Source: Caecitellus pseudoparvulus
Lineage: Eukaryota > Bigyra: Bicosoecida
DNA: 64,000 bases
Reading direction: 5' to 3'
Assembly (NCBI GenBank): GCA_965644315.1
Contig: CBFFRQ010000036.1
Span: 1 to 64,000, forward strand
Shown: positions 21,901-31,719 of the stretch, in pieces
Layout of the letters: each line of letters begins with the position of its first letter
How positions within the stretch are numbered: the stretch's first letter is position 1
The notes under the pieces: model-generated
What the model was told of the DNA's origin: nothing
Seen by the model: only the letters and a program-made list of their open reading frames with translations
The model's database searches: none
Translations under genes and position numbers: made by a program

Positions 21901-22927
21901 CCTCAATGCCACAAAGCCAGACGGTGGCACCGGCCTGGGCTTGCCCTTTGACATGGGGTCCATGGACACCCTGCGCCCGCTGCCCGGACACGGGTCGTGG
22001 TGGCTGGCCATGGTGGCGCCGCCCCTCCTGTACGGACTGCTCATCCCCGCCCTGGACTGCCTGTTCTCGCGTCTGGCAGCCCGCATGGCCGAGTGGGAGA
22101 ACCACCGCACCGCCACGGCATACCGCCACCACCTCATTGCAAAGGTGTTCCTCTTCCGCTTCACCAACTCCTTCCTGTCGCTGTACTACTACGCCTTTTC
22201 CCCCTCCCACTCACTCCTGCAGCTGGCCGTGCAGCAGGCCGCCTTCCTCGTCGCAGGGCAGCTGTGGACGACGCTGTGGGAGGCAGTGTACCCCACCTGC
22301 AGCCGCCGGTGCGGGGACTGCCGCTTCCAGCACGCCCTGCAGCAGGCGGAACAGTCCGGCGTGACGGAAGGCAAGCGGGGGCGCCGCCTCCTGCGCCACG
22401 CCAAGTCCGTAGCCTGGGCCGAGGCGCGCCTCCCCGAGTACGACAGCTTCGAGGCGTGGGCAAACGTCTTGTTAACGTTTGGCTTCGTCACGTTCTTCTC
22501 CTGGGCGTTCCCCCTGGCGCCCGCCCTGGCCCTCGCGCGCTCCCTCGCCTCCCTCCGCACCAACGCGGTGAACCTCACCTACAACACCCGCCGCCCCATC
22601 GCACGCAAGGCCAGCGGCATCGGCGTCTGGCTCACCCTCCTGCACCTCATGTCCATGCTTGCATTGCTCACAAACTGCGCCCACATGGCCCTCGCCAGCT
22701 CCGTCTGGGAGTCCTACTTCCCCGCACTGTCTGCCCCACACCGCATGCTCGTCGTGTTCCTCCTCGAACACGCCGTGCTCGCCCTGCGAGGCGTCATCGC
22801 ATACACGCGGTCCACAACACCCCGTGCTGTGCGCCGCCGTGTCGCACGAGACAACTACTTCCTCGCACAACTCAACAAAGCTGCCCACACGTCAGGCAGC
22901 GGAGCCGGCCCCTGGTCAACGCAATGA
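18959..22927 (+). CDS. anoctamin/TMEM16 family membrane protein
   Basis: Calcium-activated chloride channel or phospholipid scramblase family. 1,322 residues from the ATG at 18959; the frame runs further upstream but only from a TTG. Residues 1 to about 500 are Arg/Ser/Pro-rich and likely disordered. About residues 515-740 contain a small folded part (RTAEHAHRPHRCAEILASLR onwards) typical of the anoctamin cytoplasmic dimerisation region, with QMLIDHILRS and YELRNDW-type motifs. A cluster of 12 cysteines lies at about 755-795. From about residue 815 (RIASYFGEDIAFYFGFMQFY) the anoctamin channel domain follows, with about ten hydrophobic segments up to residue 1290. Which activity it has cannot be told. 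No intron proposed, though a short in-frame one inside the Cys-rich part cannot be excluded. Confidence 0.88.
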   Translation: MSGYRPESKAAYATAARQRRKHRRERRKRQGAAPIPTPQSDSPTSACSSPDTALGVASPAQPRRKPRPRRAHTQAVPSTGLETPASRRATQARDTTHTRRRRGSISDGQQLPARHGEKPSDSAMPKAPASAQPQRSRRSRTPHTPPRQLRTMPRRLSHVTVRRRRRRAARSPAVSPETDLSPLRLQGLSGSDSALESLEHGSDNAPSLSSGSDTPLSLEPLQASRKATRRSSAAASLAHTEAGEAGTRYKEYLARQEGGRGGVAPPPAPPMPAVSPDTPSPRQRDSPASSPVTGEVTEDDLPALDSDDVDLTHVARELSLAPGGGTGRYRPSHASNEDHYDHAIIVRAVFNAQQEARLAAARAQADAIMAASAAFQRRVQGHRTGQSQHVYPELVKPRPLPGGEDTGGQAWTPYRGVLRGDVELETVASDVVGAVAPVLPESAPGEAPSTQDPVDSASDSDTTSGSDHAGAGGRQHREEVPGGRLHAPADRTIRTAEHAHRPHRCAEILASLRAAGLEAKRVRSLNRQKWLVKVRAPEERLELEAERVHLRMRRRDGGWSRFKRATRWAFRPVVHFSDAAEGVLEERGHTSLFHSSDRQMLIDHILRSSTREGGADLGENSPLGAYVIAMFPLHMYQRLYELRNDWLFTWRPVRGDGRYDRVGVPRASPRSGATLPNLDTTLVPHRNRSCTGAACSALGVCLHKACFVDEAGDQGTPSASVSRRASAAVQNSGTTSTPVQQPREEPRKRHRGDPCNSFCCCCVTETAGPCRPTADALPLQCCRRNRCCRLACCVLGGVAKAGRSSRRYCTSTLDMPLDRIASYFGEDIAFYFGFMQFYTSWLVAPSVLGALLFAMQVWQGTIDVFFVPVYSLGMALWSIIMLELWAAKNVELAHRWGVLHFEQEEVTRPQFRGTWVQDAVTGEVYRHYPSWKRACVYAVTVPMTGLWMAGAIATMLFVFTTRDALLPDLQGSDTLPLPQDGLNATKPDGGTGLGLPFDMGSMDTLRPLPGHGSWWLAMVAPPLLYGLLIPALDCLFSRLAARMAEWENHRTATAYRHHLIAKVFLFRFTNSFLSLYYYAFSPSHSLLQLAVQQAAFLVAGQLWTTLWEAVYPTCSRRCGDCRFQHALQQAEQSGVTEGKRGRRLLRHAKSVAWAEARLPEYDSFEAWANVLLTFGFVTFFSWAFPLAPALALARSLASLRTNAVNLTYNTRRPIARKASGIGVWLTLLHLMSMLALLTNCAHMALASSVWESYFPALSAPHRMLVVFLLEHAVLALRGVIAYTRSTTPRAVRRRVARDNYFLAQLNKAAHTSGSGAGPWSTQ

Positions 22928-23264
22928 AGAGGCAGGAGGAACTGAAGCTGGGCAAGGCCTGGAGAAGCAACGGGGCTTGCCCTCAGTAGATACTGCTGAG
23001 TGGTAGTGGGTCCAATCACAAGCAAATGCTGTTTCGGAGCAGCGGGGCTCGCCCCAGCAGCACGAACTGTAAGTGCCACACTCCCACAACCAAATACAAA
23101 CTGAGCGTATTGTATGATCACAGGCTAGGTGTAGGTGATGGTCGAGAGCCATGTCCTCCTCATGCATGTCTGATGGATTGGAATCAAAGCGGGAGCACAG
23201 GTCACCATTCAAGTGAGTGGAATCGGTTTGCTGTTCATGGTAATTCTTCTGCCTGCATGGGCAA
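22928..23264. other. convergent spacer
   Basis: About 340 bp between the stop codons of the anoctamin and the Sel1-repeat genes. Should hold both polyadenylation sites. No ORF or motif I can support. Confidence 0.4.
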
Positions 23265-25865
23265 TCAGAGACGTTTCAGGCGGGCTTTGGCACCAGCATG
23301 TCCCTGTTTAGCCGCCGCCCTGTACCACCGCACCGCCACAGCATCGTCCTTGCCCACACCCCTGCCACTGGCATACATGGCACCCAGCTTGTTTTGCCCA
23401 CCCGCATGTCCCTGCTCAGCCGCTGCTCTGAGCCACCGCGCGGCCTCTGCATAATCCTTGCCCACACCCTTGCCGTAGAGGTACATAGCACCCAGCCTGT
23501 ACTGTCCCTCCGCATGTCCCTGCTCAGCCGCTGCCCTCAGCCACCGCATAGCCTCATACTTATCCTTCTTCACACCATTGCCGCTGGCATACACGTCGCC
23601 CAGCTTGCACTGGGCCTTCGCATGCCCCTGCTCAGCCGCTGCCCTGAGCAACCGCACAGCCTCAGCGTAGTCCTCGCGCGAACCCCGGACGTTGGCATGC
23701 ATGGCACCCAGACAAGACTGAGCCTTTGCATGCCCCTGCTCAGCCGCTGCCTTCAGCCACCGCGCAGCCTCAGCCTCGTCCTTGCCCACACCAATGCCCC
23801 TGGCATACATGACGCCCAGCTTGGTTTGCCCACCCGCATGTCCCTGCTTAGCCGCTGCTCTGTACCACCGAACCGCCTCTTCCTCGTCCTTTTCCACACA
23901 TTTGCCCTCCGCGTACATAACGCCAAGCTCCCAGCAACTCCAAGCATCACCTTCCTCCGCTGCTTGAATCATGCTCTCAACATCCACCGCATCTTTCTCA
24001 CACCATGCTCTATGACCATCTCCAGCCACGACATTCATGTGCTCAGCCACCCTCTCTACCACATTGCCTCCACCCATCAAGCATCTCCACACACCAACAC
24101 AACCACTCCCCTTGTATCCCTGCACACACACATGCCCCACCTTTCCCACAACATCAACCAATCCACTGCACCTCCCAGCCTCACCAACCCCACCTTTTTC
24201 TTTCACTTCCACACGCCACGCTCGCATTCCACCCCACAAACCCTCCACGCCACTTTCACCACCAGCAGCCACAGCATCCCACACATGCCCCATCGCACCA
24301 TCTCCCACCTCACTTCGCGCCCAATCAACACCAACACCGCACCCACTCCGCGCAGCCTGGGCCGCGCACACAAGCCCATTACTCCCACTCACATCCATGC
24401 CACTGCCCCACACACCACCTTCGTCAAAGCTCGCCAGCACACCGCCATCAGCTTCGCCGCCACCGCCTCCACGCTCCAAGCCCATCACATCCCTCAAGGC
24501 ATCATTCCACTCCCCACATCCAACCTCACCCACCACCTGTCCCACACGCACGGCGCACAAACGCACTGATGCCACACCCCTCAACACATCTCCTGCCACA
24601 CCAGCAATGCCTCCACCCATCCCACAGCTCCCCTCTACCACCAGTGCCCCCAACACACCACCTCCAACATACCCAGCTCCTGACTCCTCACAAGCGCTCA
24701 GCACATCCAAACACTCTCGTATCACACCCGCCCGAACATCGACCCCCACGTCCTCCCAAGCCTCATCGCCAACCACTTCAGCCACCGGCACACCTGCACA
24801 CATTGTCACCTGCAACACCAGAAATGTACGGGACCCCAGTGGGTTTGCGCCGCTCACACGGCTTTGTTCCACACTCACAGCCACTCCACGCAAAGCATGA
24901 ACAGGTGGCGCAACACCAGCCGCCTCAGCCCATACATTTATTTGTTGACCCAGTACCAACCCCCGCACAATCTCAGCGCACTTTGCCGCCCACTCACTCT
25001 CACCTTCGTCACCCATCCATACCGGCACCTTGAACTCACTCCGCCACTCAACCACCATGCCCTCCCCGTCTCCCCGCAGAAACGCACGCCCACCGCCACT
25101 CACACCCACATTCACACTCGCACTCACACCGTCGCTGTCCACGACATCCACCTCTGGCACTCCAAGACCCCCAAACTTGTCCAGAGCCTCCGCTATCCCC
25201 GCCACATCACCCGCCGCGCCTGCCAAGTTACACACCTTCTCACTCAGCCGCTCAGAGGCGACACTCAGCATGGTCTGGGCAGCAACCACACCCTTGACCA
25301 CCTCCACACCTCCCACTGAAAGCTTCCCGCCTGGTGGGGGCTCGCCGTTCAACTTGGGCAACCCAAAAGCGTGTTCAGCAGCCCACACAGCCAAGGCACG
25401 CAGCAACCCTTCCTGCCCAGGTGACTCACTGGCTGCGGCCGATACGCTGTCCCATGCGCCCACAATGCCCCGGTACACGCGGTCCAACCGCGCGCCATCC
25501 ACCCATTCGTCTCGCACCAGTGTCCCTCGCACCATGTCTCGCACGGCACGTTGTGCAGCCTGCACGCACCAACAAAGCCGCTTCAAGCCCCGTTCTGCTC
25601 GCGCATGCAACTTGCCCCTTTCTTCCTCCAGCATTCGCACCAGTCCAGCTCCGATCCGCCCCAGTGCCTCCAGTTGCCCCTCCACGCCAAGCCACTGTCC
25701 CGTCTCCCGCATAGGCTCCCCCACCGCGCTTGCCAACCCCAACAGAGCTTCTGCAACTTCACCTCGCACAGCCACGCTGTCCACACACGGTCCTCGGGCC
25801 ACGTCGATCAACGCATCCACAGGGCCGATGCCTGTGACCGACCCACCTGCGCCTGATGCCGACAT
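23265..25865 (-). CDS. Sel1-like repeat protein
   Basis: 866 residues from the ATG at 25865; the frame continues upstream only to a TTG. The last 220 residues are six tandem Sel1-like repeats of 36 residues, consensus around YxxGxGVxKD then EAxRWxRAAAEQGH, which form an alpha-solenoid for protein-protein contacts, as in SEL1L/Hrd3 and many bacterial signalling proteins. The N-terminal 630 residues are Gly/Val/Ala-rich and match nothing I know. No signal peptide or membrane segment is evident, so an ER-degradation adaptor role is not indicated. Third codon positions favour G and T rather than the C favoured by neighbouring genes, and the plus strand across 24.0-25.3 kb is nearly free of G, unlike the rest of the window; this hints at a separate origin or a recent repeat-driven history. 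Confidence 0.75.
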   Translation of the reverse strand: MSASGAGGSVTGIGPVDALIDVARGPCVDSVAVRGEVAEALLGLASAVGEPMRETGQWLGVEGQLEALGRIGAGLVRMLEEERGKLHARAERGLKRLCWCVQAAQRAVRDMVRGTLVRDEWVDGARLDRVYRGIVGAWDSVSAAASESPGQEGLLRALAVWAAEHAFGLPKLNGEPPPGGKLSVGGVEVVKGVVAAQTMLSVASERLSEKVCNLAGAAGDVAGIAEALDKFGGLGVPEVDVVDSDGVSASVNVGVSGGGRAFLRGDGEGMVVEWRSEFKVPVWMGDEGESEWAAKCAEIVRGLVLGQQINVWAEAAGVAPPVHALRGVAVSVEQSRVSGANPLGSRTFLVLQVTMCAGVPVAEVVGDEAWEDVGVDVRAGVIRECLDVLSACEESGAGYVGGGVLGALVVEGSCGMGGGIAGVAGDVLRGVASVRLCAVRVGQVVGEVGCGEWNDALRDVMGLERGGGGGEADGGVLASFDEGGVWGSGMDVSGSNGLVCAAQAARSGCGVGVDWARSEVGDGAMGHVWDAVAAGGESGVEGLWGGMRAWRVEVKEKGGVGEAGRCSGLVDVVGKVGHVCVQGYKGSGCVGVWRCLMGGGNVVERVAEHMNVVAGDGHRAWCEKDAVDVESMIQAAEEGDAWSCWELGVMYAEGKCVEKDEEEAVRWYRAAAKQGHAGGQTKLGVMYARGIGVGKDEAEAARWLKAAAEQGHAKAQSCLGAMHANVRGSREDYAEAVRLLRAAAEQGHAKAQCKLGDVYASGNGVKKDKYEAMRWLRAAAEQGHAEGQYRLGAMYLYGKGVGKDYAEAARWLRAAAEQGHAGGQNKLGAMYASGRGVGKDDAVAVRWYRAAAKQGHAGAKARLKRL
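23280..23927 (-). repeat. six tandem 108-bp repeats (Sel1 units)
   Basis: Six head-to-tail units of 108 bp, each encoding one 36-residue Sel1-like repeat. The segments coding for RAAAEQGHA are almost identical between units at the DNA level, so copy number could change by unequal crossing-over. The third unit is the most diverged (HANVRGSRED). Unit borders are approximate. Confidence 0.85.
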
Positions 25866-26862
25866 GATGCCACCGTTGCAGTCTGTGGGCGTTTGGGGGC
25901 AGCTTGGTGCAGCACGCGTTGTTGCAAGCACTTGCGCCAACGGAAACTTCGCACCTGTCAATTTCCGCTGCTGCGCTGAAGAACCAATCAGAGACCAAAT
26001 GCCGGTCACCAAAGCCTCGATGTGTTCAGCACTTGACTAGAATGCTGTGCATTCGGGGGCTTCATTGCAGCCATTGAGGGAGAACGAAATTGTCCCAAAT
26101 CTGCATCTGCCGTAGTCCCTCTCTGATTGTTGGTGAAAGAAAAAGTGCCGAAGTTACAATCTGTGCGGAACGCCCCTAGACCTCTACCATTGATCTGGCC
26201 ATACTGGTCTCTTGACTCCGATGAGCTCCAATTGCGGGCTTCTTCGTGCAGAAACGATCGGCGATTCATCTGCGCACTTCTCGACCCTGATTTCGTGATG
26301 GCAGGCAAGGAACAAAACTTCCCAGACCCGCAAGACTCCGAATCAAAGTTACGGAGCGTCAATCTCTCGTCAGGCTGAGAAACTATGGGTGGCTTCCTCT
26401 CCCTATCTCTGCGTGCACATGTTGCACTTTGCTCCTGGACTCGACCTGAACTTTGGCCTGCCCACCATGCTCAGCACACCACCACTGAGCAAAAACAAAC
26501 CATGGCGCACTCTAGAGTCTTATCCCCCCATTTGCTCCTCGCGCCCTCTATCGCGGCTTTGCCCCGCACGAGCAATGGGTGGCTTGCTCAATACTCACGC
26601 AAAGCCGCCACCAGCACATCGTACTTCCGCACAGGGTGTCCAAAACCGGATGAGGAACAAACACTACACCACCAACAAGTCGCCAGCTCCAGCCCCTCCC
26701 GCCTAGGTTTCCTTGGGCATACAGCGCTGGCCATTATTTCGCACCGCTCAAGCCAGCTCATCCAAGCCCAGATCCGCTCGCAATACACCCCAACCTGACA
26801 AGACAGCCTAGTGCACGAGGATCGGGGAATCTTACACTAGCCCATACCAAATTGTGGCATCC
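25866..26862. other. divergent intergenic region
   Basis: About 1 kb, lower in GC, between the starts of the Sel1-repeat gene (-) and Ku70 (+). Small ORFs occur on both strands without protein-like sequence. It could contain a 5' exon of the Sel1 gene, a decayed insertion or only promoters; nothing recognised. Confidence 0.35.
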
Positions 26863-28971
26863 ATGGCTTGGGAAGGCCTCATCGGCACCATTGACGATGA
26901 TTCGGACGATGAGGTGCGGCGTGCGGAATTCGAGTCGCCACGCCAAAGCGCTTGCTGACCCGCTGCTGCCATGCCTGTGCGCACGCAGAGCTTGAACGTC
27001 GCGTTCACGACTCGTGACAACCTCATTCTGCTCATTGATGGCCGGGAGTCCTTTGTGAAGCCAGCCCCCGATGGCGAGGTGAGAAGCAGGTCAACGTCTG
27101 GCTCCCAAACCCTCAGCTCACGCAACAACCCGCTTTGCCCTGCACAGAGCGCTTTCGCGAACTGCTTGGCTGCTGCGGAACGGCTGCTGCGCAGCCACAT
27201 CTTGACATCATCTCAACACCGCATCGGGGTGTACATTCTCGGCGCCGGCGTGGTGAACCACAAGGAAGGCTTCCGGGGCGTGCACGTGGTGACGCAGCTT
27301 GACCAGCCTGGGCGGGACGCGGTGCAGGCTGTGGCGGCCATCAGGGCTGCGTTGGCGAGCGGGGAGCCCCTGCAGCATGGCTGCCTGCCATCTTCGGCGC
27401 CGCTGCATTTGGATGAGGGGCTGTGGGCGTGTTCGCTGGCGTTTTCTGCACTGAAGAGCACGCAGCACCGCGTGGAGGACAAGCGGGTGTGGGTGTTCAC
27501 CGACGACGCCGCACCGGGAGGTGGCGATGGGGAGGGTCTGCCTGCCCTCTTGCGGCGCAGTGAGCACCTGCGTGAGAACCAGACGACGGTGTTCCTGTAC
27601 CCATTCACCGACTTTCTGGAGCCAGGGGCGGCGGGCGCTGGGCCGGACACACTGCAAGGCACGAGCTTTGACATGCGGCAGTGGGCGCCCATTCTGCGGG
27701 CCAACCTCGACATTGCGGACAGCGATGGGGATGGTGTTCTGGATGCACTCGACCAGCGCGTGTTCGCGCAAGCCCGCGGTGGGGGCGGGGCGGGAGAGGC
27801 ACTTGCGGAGGATATGCGGTCGCGCCTGCACAAGAAACGCGTGTACGCCAAGCTGCCCCTGGTGCTGCCGACAGGGCAGGAACTGGCTCTGGGCGTGTAC
27901 AAGAACGTGGCCAAGGCACGCAAGCCCTCGGCGGTCAAGGTGCGCAGTGGGGCCTACGATGTGCCAGTGAAGAGCTCCACGCGGTACGTGTGCCGGGACA
28001 CGGGTCGCAGCCTGGGCGCGTCTGACATGGGCAAGGTGGCGTGTCTGGGGGCCACCGAGGTGGAGTTGGAGCCAGACACAGTGCGGGCGGTGAAGACTCT
28101 GTCCAAGCCGGGACTGGCTCTGCTCGGAACACGGGCGCTGTCCAGCGTGCCGCTGGAACACACCGTGGAGGCGCCGCTGTTCGTGTTTCCCCACGAGGCG
28201 CTGGTGAGCGGCTCCACGGCGGCGTTCATCGCGCTGCACCGGGCGCTGGTGGCGCAGGAACGAGTTGGGATCGTGCGTTTTGTTCCGCGAGAAGGCGCGC
28301 CCCCCGTCCTTGCCGCCCTCGTGCCTGCCACCGAGCGTGTGGACGCGGACAGTCGGCGGCAAGTGGAGCCGGCGGGCATGTACATTGTGCGCCTGCCCTT
28401 TGCAGACGACATCCGCCTGAACGTGCCTGTTCCGGCCACGCCTGCAGCCGTCTCAGACGCATCTGTGCAAGCAGCCGAGGCGTTGATCCAGCGCCTGTCC
28501 CTGCCCGCCTTTCACCCCAGCCAGAGCGACAACCCAGTGCTGCAGAAGTGGTTCAGCAGCACAGAAGCCTTGGCGCTGGGCCAGGAACGCACGTGGAACG
28601 AGGAGCAAGACCTGCTGCGTCCTGATACTGCTGCTCTGGAGGGCGCAGCGGAGCAGTTTGCAGAGTGGCAGGCTGCGGTGGCGGCCGACGCCGGGGAGGG
28701 CCTGCCGCCGCCGTCGCTTGCAGTTGGAGGCGTGAAACGCAGCCAGGCTGCCGCCGGCGCGAGTGGGGAGGCGGCTGGCAGCCAGGGCAAGCGAGCACGT
28801 GTGGATTCGGTGGACGCGCCGGACCATGCGGCGGTGGTGGCGCAGCACGCGGCGGGGAAGCTGTCCAAGTACACCGTGCCGCTGCTCAAGGCCATCCTGA
28901 AACGCATGGGCGCGCCCACCTCTGGACGCAAAGCTGACCTGGTCCAGCGACTGGAGAGCCTGCTGGCGTAG
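26863..28971 (+). CDS. XRCC6: Ku70, DNA end-binding subunit of non-homologous end joining
   Basis: Forms the Ku70/Ku80 ring that loads on double-strand breaks. Exons 26863-26913, 26989-27078 and 27148-28971; introns of 75 bp (GTGCGG...CGCAG) and 69 bp (GTGAGA...CACAG). 654 residues, close to the usual 600-650. Residues about 18-230 form the N-terminal vWA-like domain (NLILLIDGRESF); about 240-520 the Ku core barrel (GQELALGVY, FVFPHEALVSGS, AALVPATE); the last 37 residues a SAP domain (KLSKYTVPLLKAILKRMG), which identifies Ku70 rather than Ku80. The spliced start restores a short acidic N terminus like that of other Ku70 proteins. The second intron is in frame and open, so its removal is inferred from the alignment. 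Confidence 0.9.
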
Positions 28972-29086
28972 TGTGTTCGTGCCTTGGTTGCTATGCGTCA
29001 CATGGGCGTGGTGGAGAGGCCTGCGTTGTCTGGTGCCACAATGCAGTCTGCTGCAAGCCTCACTCGCCGCCTGCATTGCACTCTCG

Positions 29087-29716
29087 TCAATAGGCGCGCA
29101 GTGCGCGCTTCTTGCGTGACTCCTTCGCCGATCGCTTCTTCAACTTGGCTGCGAGCTTTTCGTTCACTGCAGCGCCCTTCTTGTTCGCTGCGGCAGCGCG
29201 GCGGTTCTGTGTGCGCGTTTTCGCCTGCCCGCGTTTCATGGCCCGCTTCAAATGCCCGACGTCGTCCGACGCGTGCATCGCCGCCAGCGCGGCGGCATGC
29301 TCCTCCTCCGCCCTGGTGGCCAGCCTGCTTGCCTCGCCTTCCAGCAGGGAAAAGTCCCACGTGTCGGCGTGCCCTGGTCGTTGGCTGCCAGTGGGCTTGG
29401 CGCCTGAGCCAGCGACTGCGCTGGACAGCTCTTCGAAGTTGAAGGAGGGGCCACTGCCAGCTGCCGGGTCAGCCAGGCGGGACGCGTCGGCCTCTTTGCG
29501 GTCTTCCTCTTCGATGCTGCCTTGGATGTCGGCCAGCGCGCTCTGCAGGTCAAACGTCGTGTCCTGCCCGCTGCCACCCAGCATAGACGCAGCCGGCGCT
29601 TCTTGGGCACGCGCCTGCACGGCAGAGCCGAGACGTCCGGGTGCCAGCTGCACTGCAGGTTGTGCTTCATCACCACTGCTGTCGGCTAGAGCGTCAAATG
29701 GGTTCGTGCTGGCCAT
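29087..29716 (-). CDS. hypothetical small protein with basic C terminus
   Basis: 209 residues from the ATG at 29716 (MASTNPFDALADSS). Not recognised. Seen: an acidic, low-complexity N-terminal half, a central helix rich in Glu/Ala (about residues 115-150), and a strongly basic C-terminal tail of about 60 residues (KRAMKRGQAKTRTQNRR, then KKRSAKESRKKR), which suggests a nuclear or nucleolar RNA-associated protein. Codon use is like that of neighbours, supporting a real gene. It is convergent with Ku70, the stop codons being 115 bp apart. The function is unknown. Confidence 0.6.
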   Translation of the reverse strand: MASTNPFDALADSSGDEAQPAVQLAPGRLGSAVQARAQEAPAASMLGGSGQDTTFDLQSALADIQGSIEEEDRKEADASRLADPAAGSGPSFNFEELSSAVAGSGAKPTGSQRPGHADTWDFSLLEGEASRLATRAEEEHAAALAAMHASDDVGHLKRAMKRGQAKTRTQNRRAAAANKKGAAVNEKLAAKLKKRSAKESRKKRALRAY

Positions 29717-30390
29717 GCTGAAGCTTGGAAGGGCTGTTCTCCGAAGCCGAGGGCGAAGCAATTTCCGCGCGTGCCACCCAGCAGTCGCCGACCAAGAAGT
29801 CCTGACAGGCAACGTCGCCTTGAGACTAGTCCGATCTAGCCCATGGAGTTTCGCGGAACGTGTCTATGATCAGTTTTGAGCCGTGCTTGTGCTTTGAGGA
29901 ATGGAGTGAGGGGGGGAGAAGCGAGCCAAGTTGCGGCAGCCATAAGTTCCAGGGATCTCAGGGAAGCTACCTTCGCACCTTTCTCGCTGAGATGCCGGAC
30001 ACTTCATCGTTCAGGGGGGGTCCCCCCTGTGGACCTTCCCCCCTTTCGCCGCCCGTGTCCAAGCCGATGGGAGACGCTCTTGATATCCCTCCGACATCGC
30101 AGATCTCACCACAGCACGATCAGTCTACAGCGACGAGGGTGGCACAAAAGCAGAACCAGCGCTTGTGTTTGCTACCCTGTCAACGGCAAGAAGGCTGGGG
30201 TACATCACCCTTTCCCCCTGCCATGCTGCCAAGCGGATGGCCCGAAGTCAAGCAGAGCCAGACACTTGGGTAGGGCGGAGCCGGACACCTTTGAGATCTC
30301 TGTAAAAATCCAAAATCTCAACACAAGGGTTGGAGAGGGGAAAGGGTCATCCACGTCCTTGCCCTTTACAGCCATAAGCGTGGGCTCGCG
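29717..30390. other. divergent intergenic region with G/C tracts
   Basis: About 670 bp between the small basic protein gene (-) and the metallophosphoesterase gene (+). Lower GC overall, but with runs of 6-7 G and C, including a G7 run directly followed by TCCCCCC at about 30014-30027 that could fold as a hairpin or a G-quadruplex. No ORF supported. Confidence 0.4.
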
Positions 30391-31621
30391 ATGGCTGCTC
30401 TGGAGGCGCCTGCGGAAGTTGTGGGCAGTTTGGGAGATGTTTCCTCGGCGGCGAAAGCCAGTTCACAAGTGCAGGTGGTGGTGCAGGGCGCCGGGGAGCC
30501 AGTGCAGCATGATTTGGAGGCCTATACGTGGCTGAGAATGGTAATTCTCTCCGATACCCACAACAGGTGCGCGAGCTTTCACCCTGGAGGGCGTCGGCGC
30601 TTCGCCTCTCACCACGCCAAGACAGCGCAGCCAAGTCCTCCTCGGCTCCCGCTCGCTGCAGGCAGAAACTCTTGGGGCCCATTCCTGAAGGGGACATCCT
30701 CTTGCATTGCGGCGACTTCTCCATGTCTGGCAAGCCGAGATCCCTGAGAGAATTCAACCGCTGGATGGGCCAACAGACACACAAGTGCGTGGTCCAGGCG
30801 CACCACCGCCAGTGGCACGCATCACACTTGCCGCGCGCCCACTCCCAGGTACCGCTTCCTGGTGCCAGGCAACCACGATCTGACGCTGGACCCGACGTAC
30901 TACGAGCCATATACCACGCCTCGTGGGGGCTGGTTCCGCGATTGGCATTCCCAGCCTCGTTTCAGCAGCTGGGAGCGAGCAGCTGAGAAACTCACCGCCA
31001 TTGAGTTGCTGTCTGACAGGGGCGTGGCAGTGCATGGCATGCGGCTGTACGGCTTCCCTCACCTGCCCACTCCCCACCGCACCACCATGGCGTTCTGCCA
31101 CAAACTCGACAAGTGCGTATCTGGCATGCGCAAGTACTGCCGCGTGATGCATACGACGCAGCCACTTGCACTCGCCCGCCCACCCGCCACACAGAGAAAG
31201 TGGCCTGTGTCCCTCCATGAAGTACTACTTGGACTTGATTCCCACAGATACGCATGTGCTGGGTGTGCATGGGCCGGCGTGGGGACGCCTGGACCAAATC
31301 TGGCACCGGAAACGCAGCGTCGGCTCAAAGGACCTGCGGAATTGGGTGGACACACACCAGCCCCAGCTGGTTGCTTGCGGGCACATTCACGAAGCCAGGG
31401 GCACCCTGGTTGACTCAGCCACTGGCGTGACGTTTGTCAACGCAGCGTGCCTGAACCAGAGCTACGCGCCTGTCACCGCTGAAACAGACAGCATCGGCTT
31501 TGTCGTGGACATTGGCGTACCAAAGACAGGGGGTGAGGCAGGTGTTGCCAAGGGCGAAAGCCCTTTTGAGGACGTGACTGACCCTGACTACGTGCCACTC
31601 CTGCACCGGCCGCGGAGCTAG
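30391..31621 (+). CDS. MPPED-type class III metallophosphoesterase
   Basis: Calcineurin-like metal-dependent phosphodiesterase of the MPPED1/MPPED2 group. Exons 30391-30566, 30662-30784, 30849-31112 and 31195-31621; introns of 95, 64 and 82 bp with donors GTGCGC, GTGCGT and GTGCGT. 329 residues, similar to human MPPED1. The exon model joins all metal-binding motifs in order: D55-x-H57 (SDTH), D77 (GDF), N108-H109-D110 (GNHD), H213 (VHG), H251 and H253 (GHIH). The N-terminal 45 residues are Ala/Ser/Val-rich. The natural substrate of the family is unclear (cyclic nucleotides in vitro). The acceptor of the last intron could also be six bases downstream (31200), which would remove two residues. 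The downstream gene starts 99 bp after the stop on the same strand. Confidence 0.85.
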
Positions 31622-31719
31622 GCAAGCTATCCTGCTGCACTGTCAAAAAGTAGAAACTGGGTGCACGCAGCTCGTTCAAGCAGCACGGCCCCCGCCACGT
31701 GGAAGCTCTGCCGGCCGAT

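Noticed and set aside
23280-23927. CRISPR-like array
   Set aside because: The 108-bp units are contiguous, without spacers, and encode Sel1 repeats in a eukaryotic gene.
23298-25033. Plus-strand ORFs of 423 and 342 codons opposite the Sel1 gene
   Set aside because: His/Pro/Thr-rich translations of a G-poor strand; the Sel1 repeats are on the minus strand.
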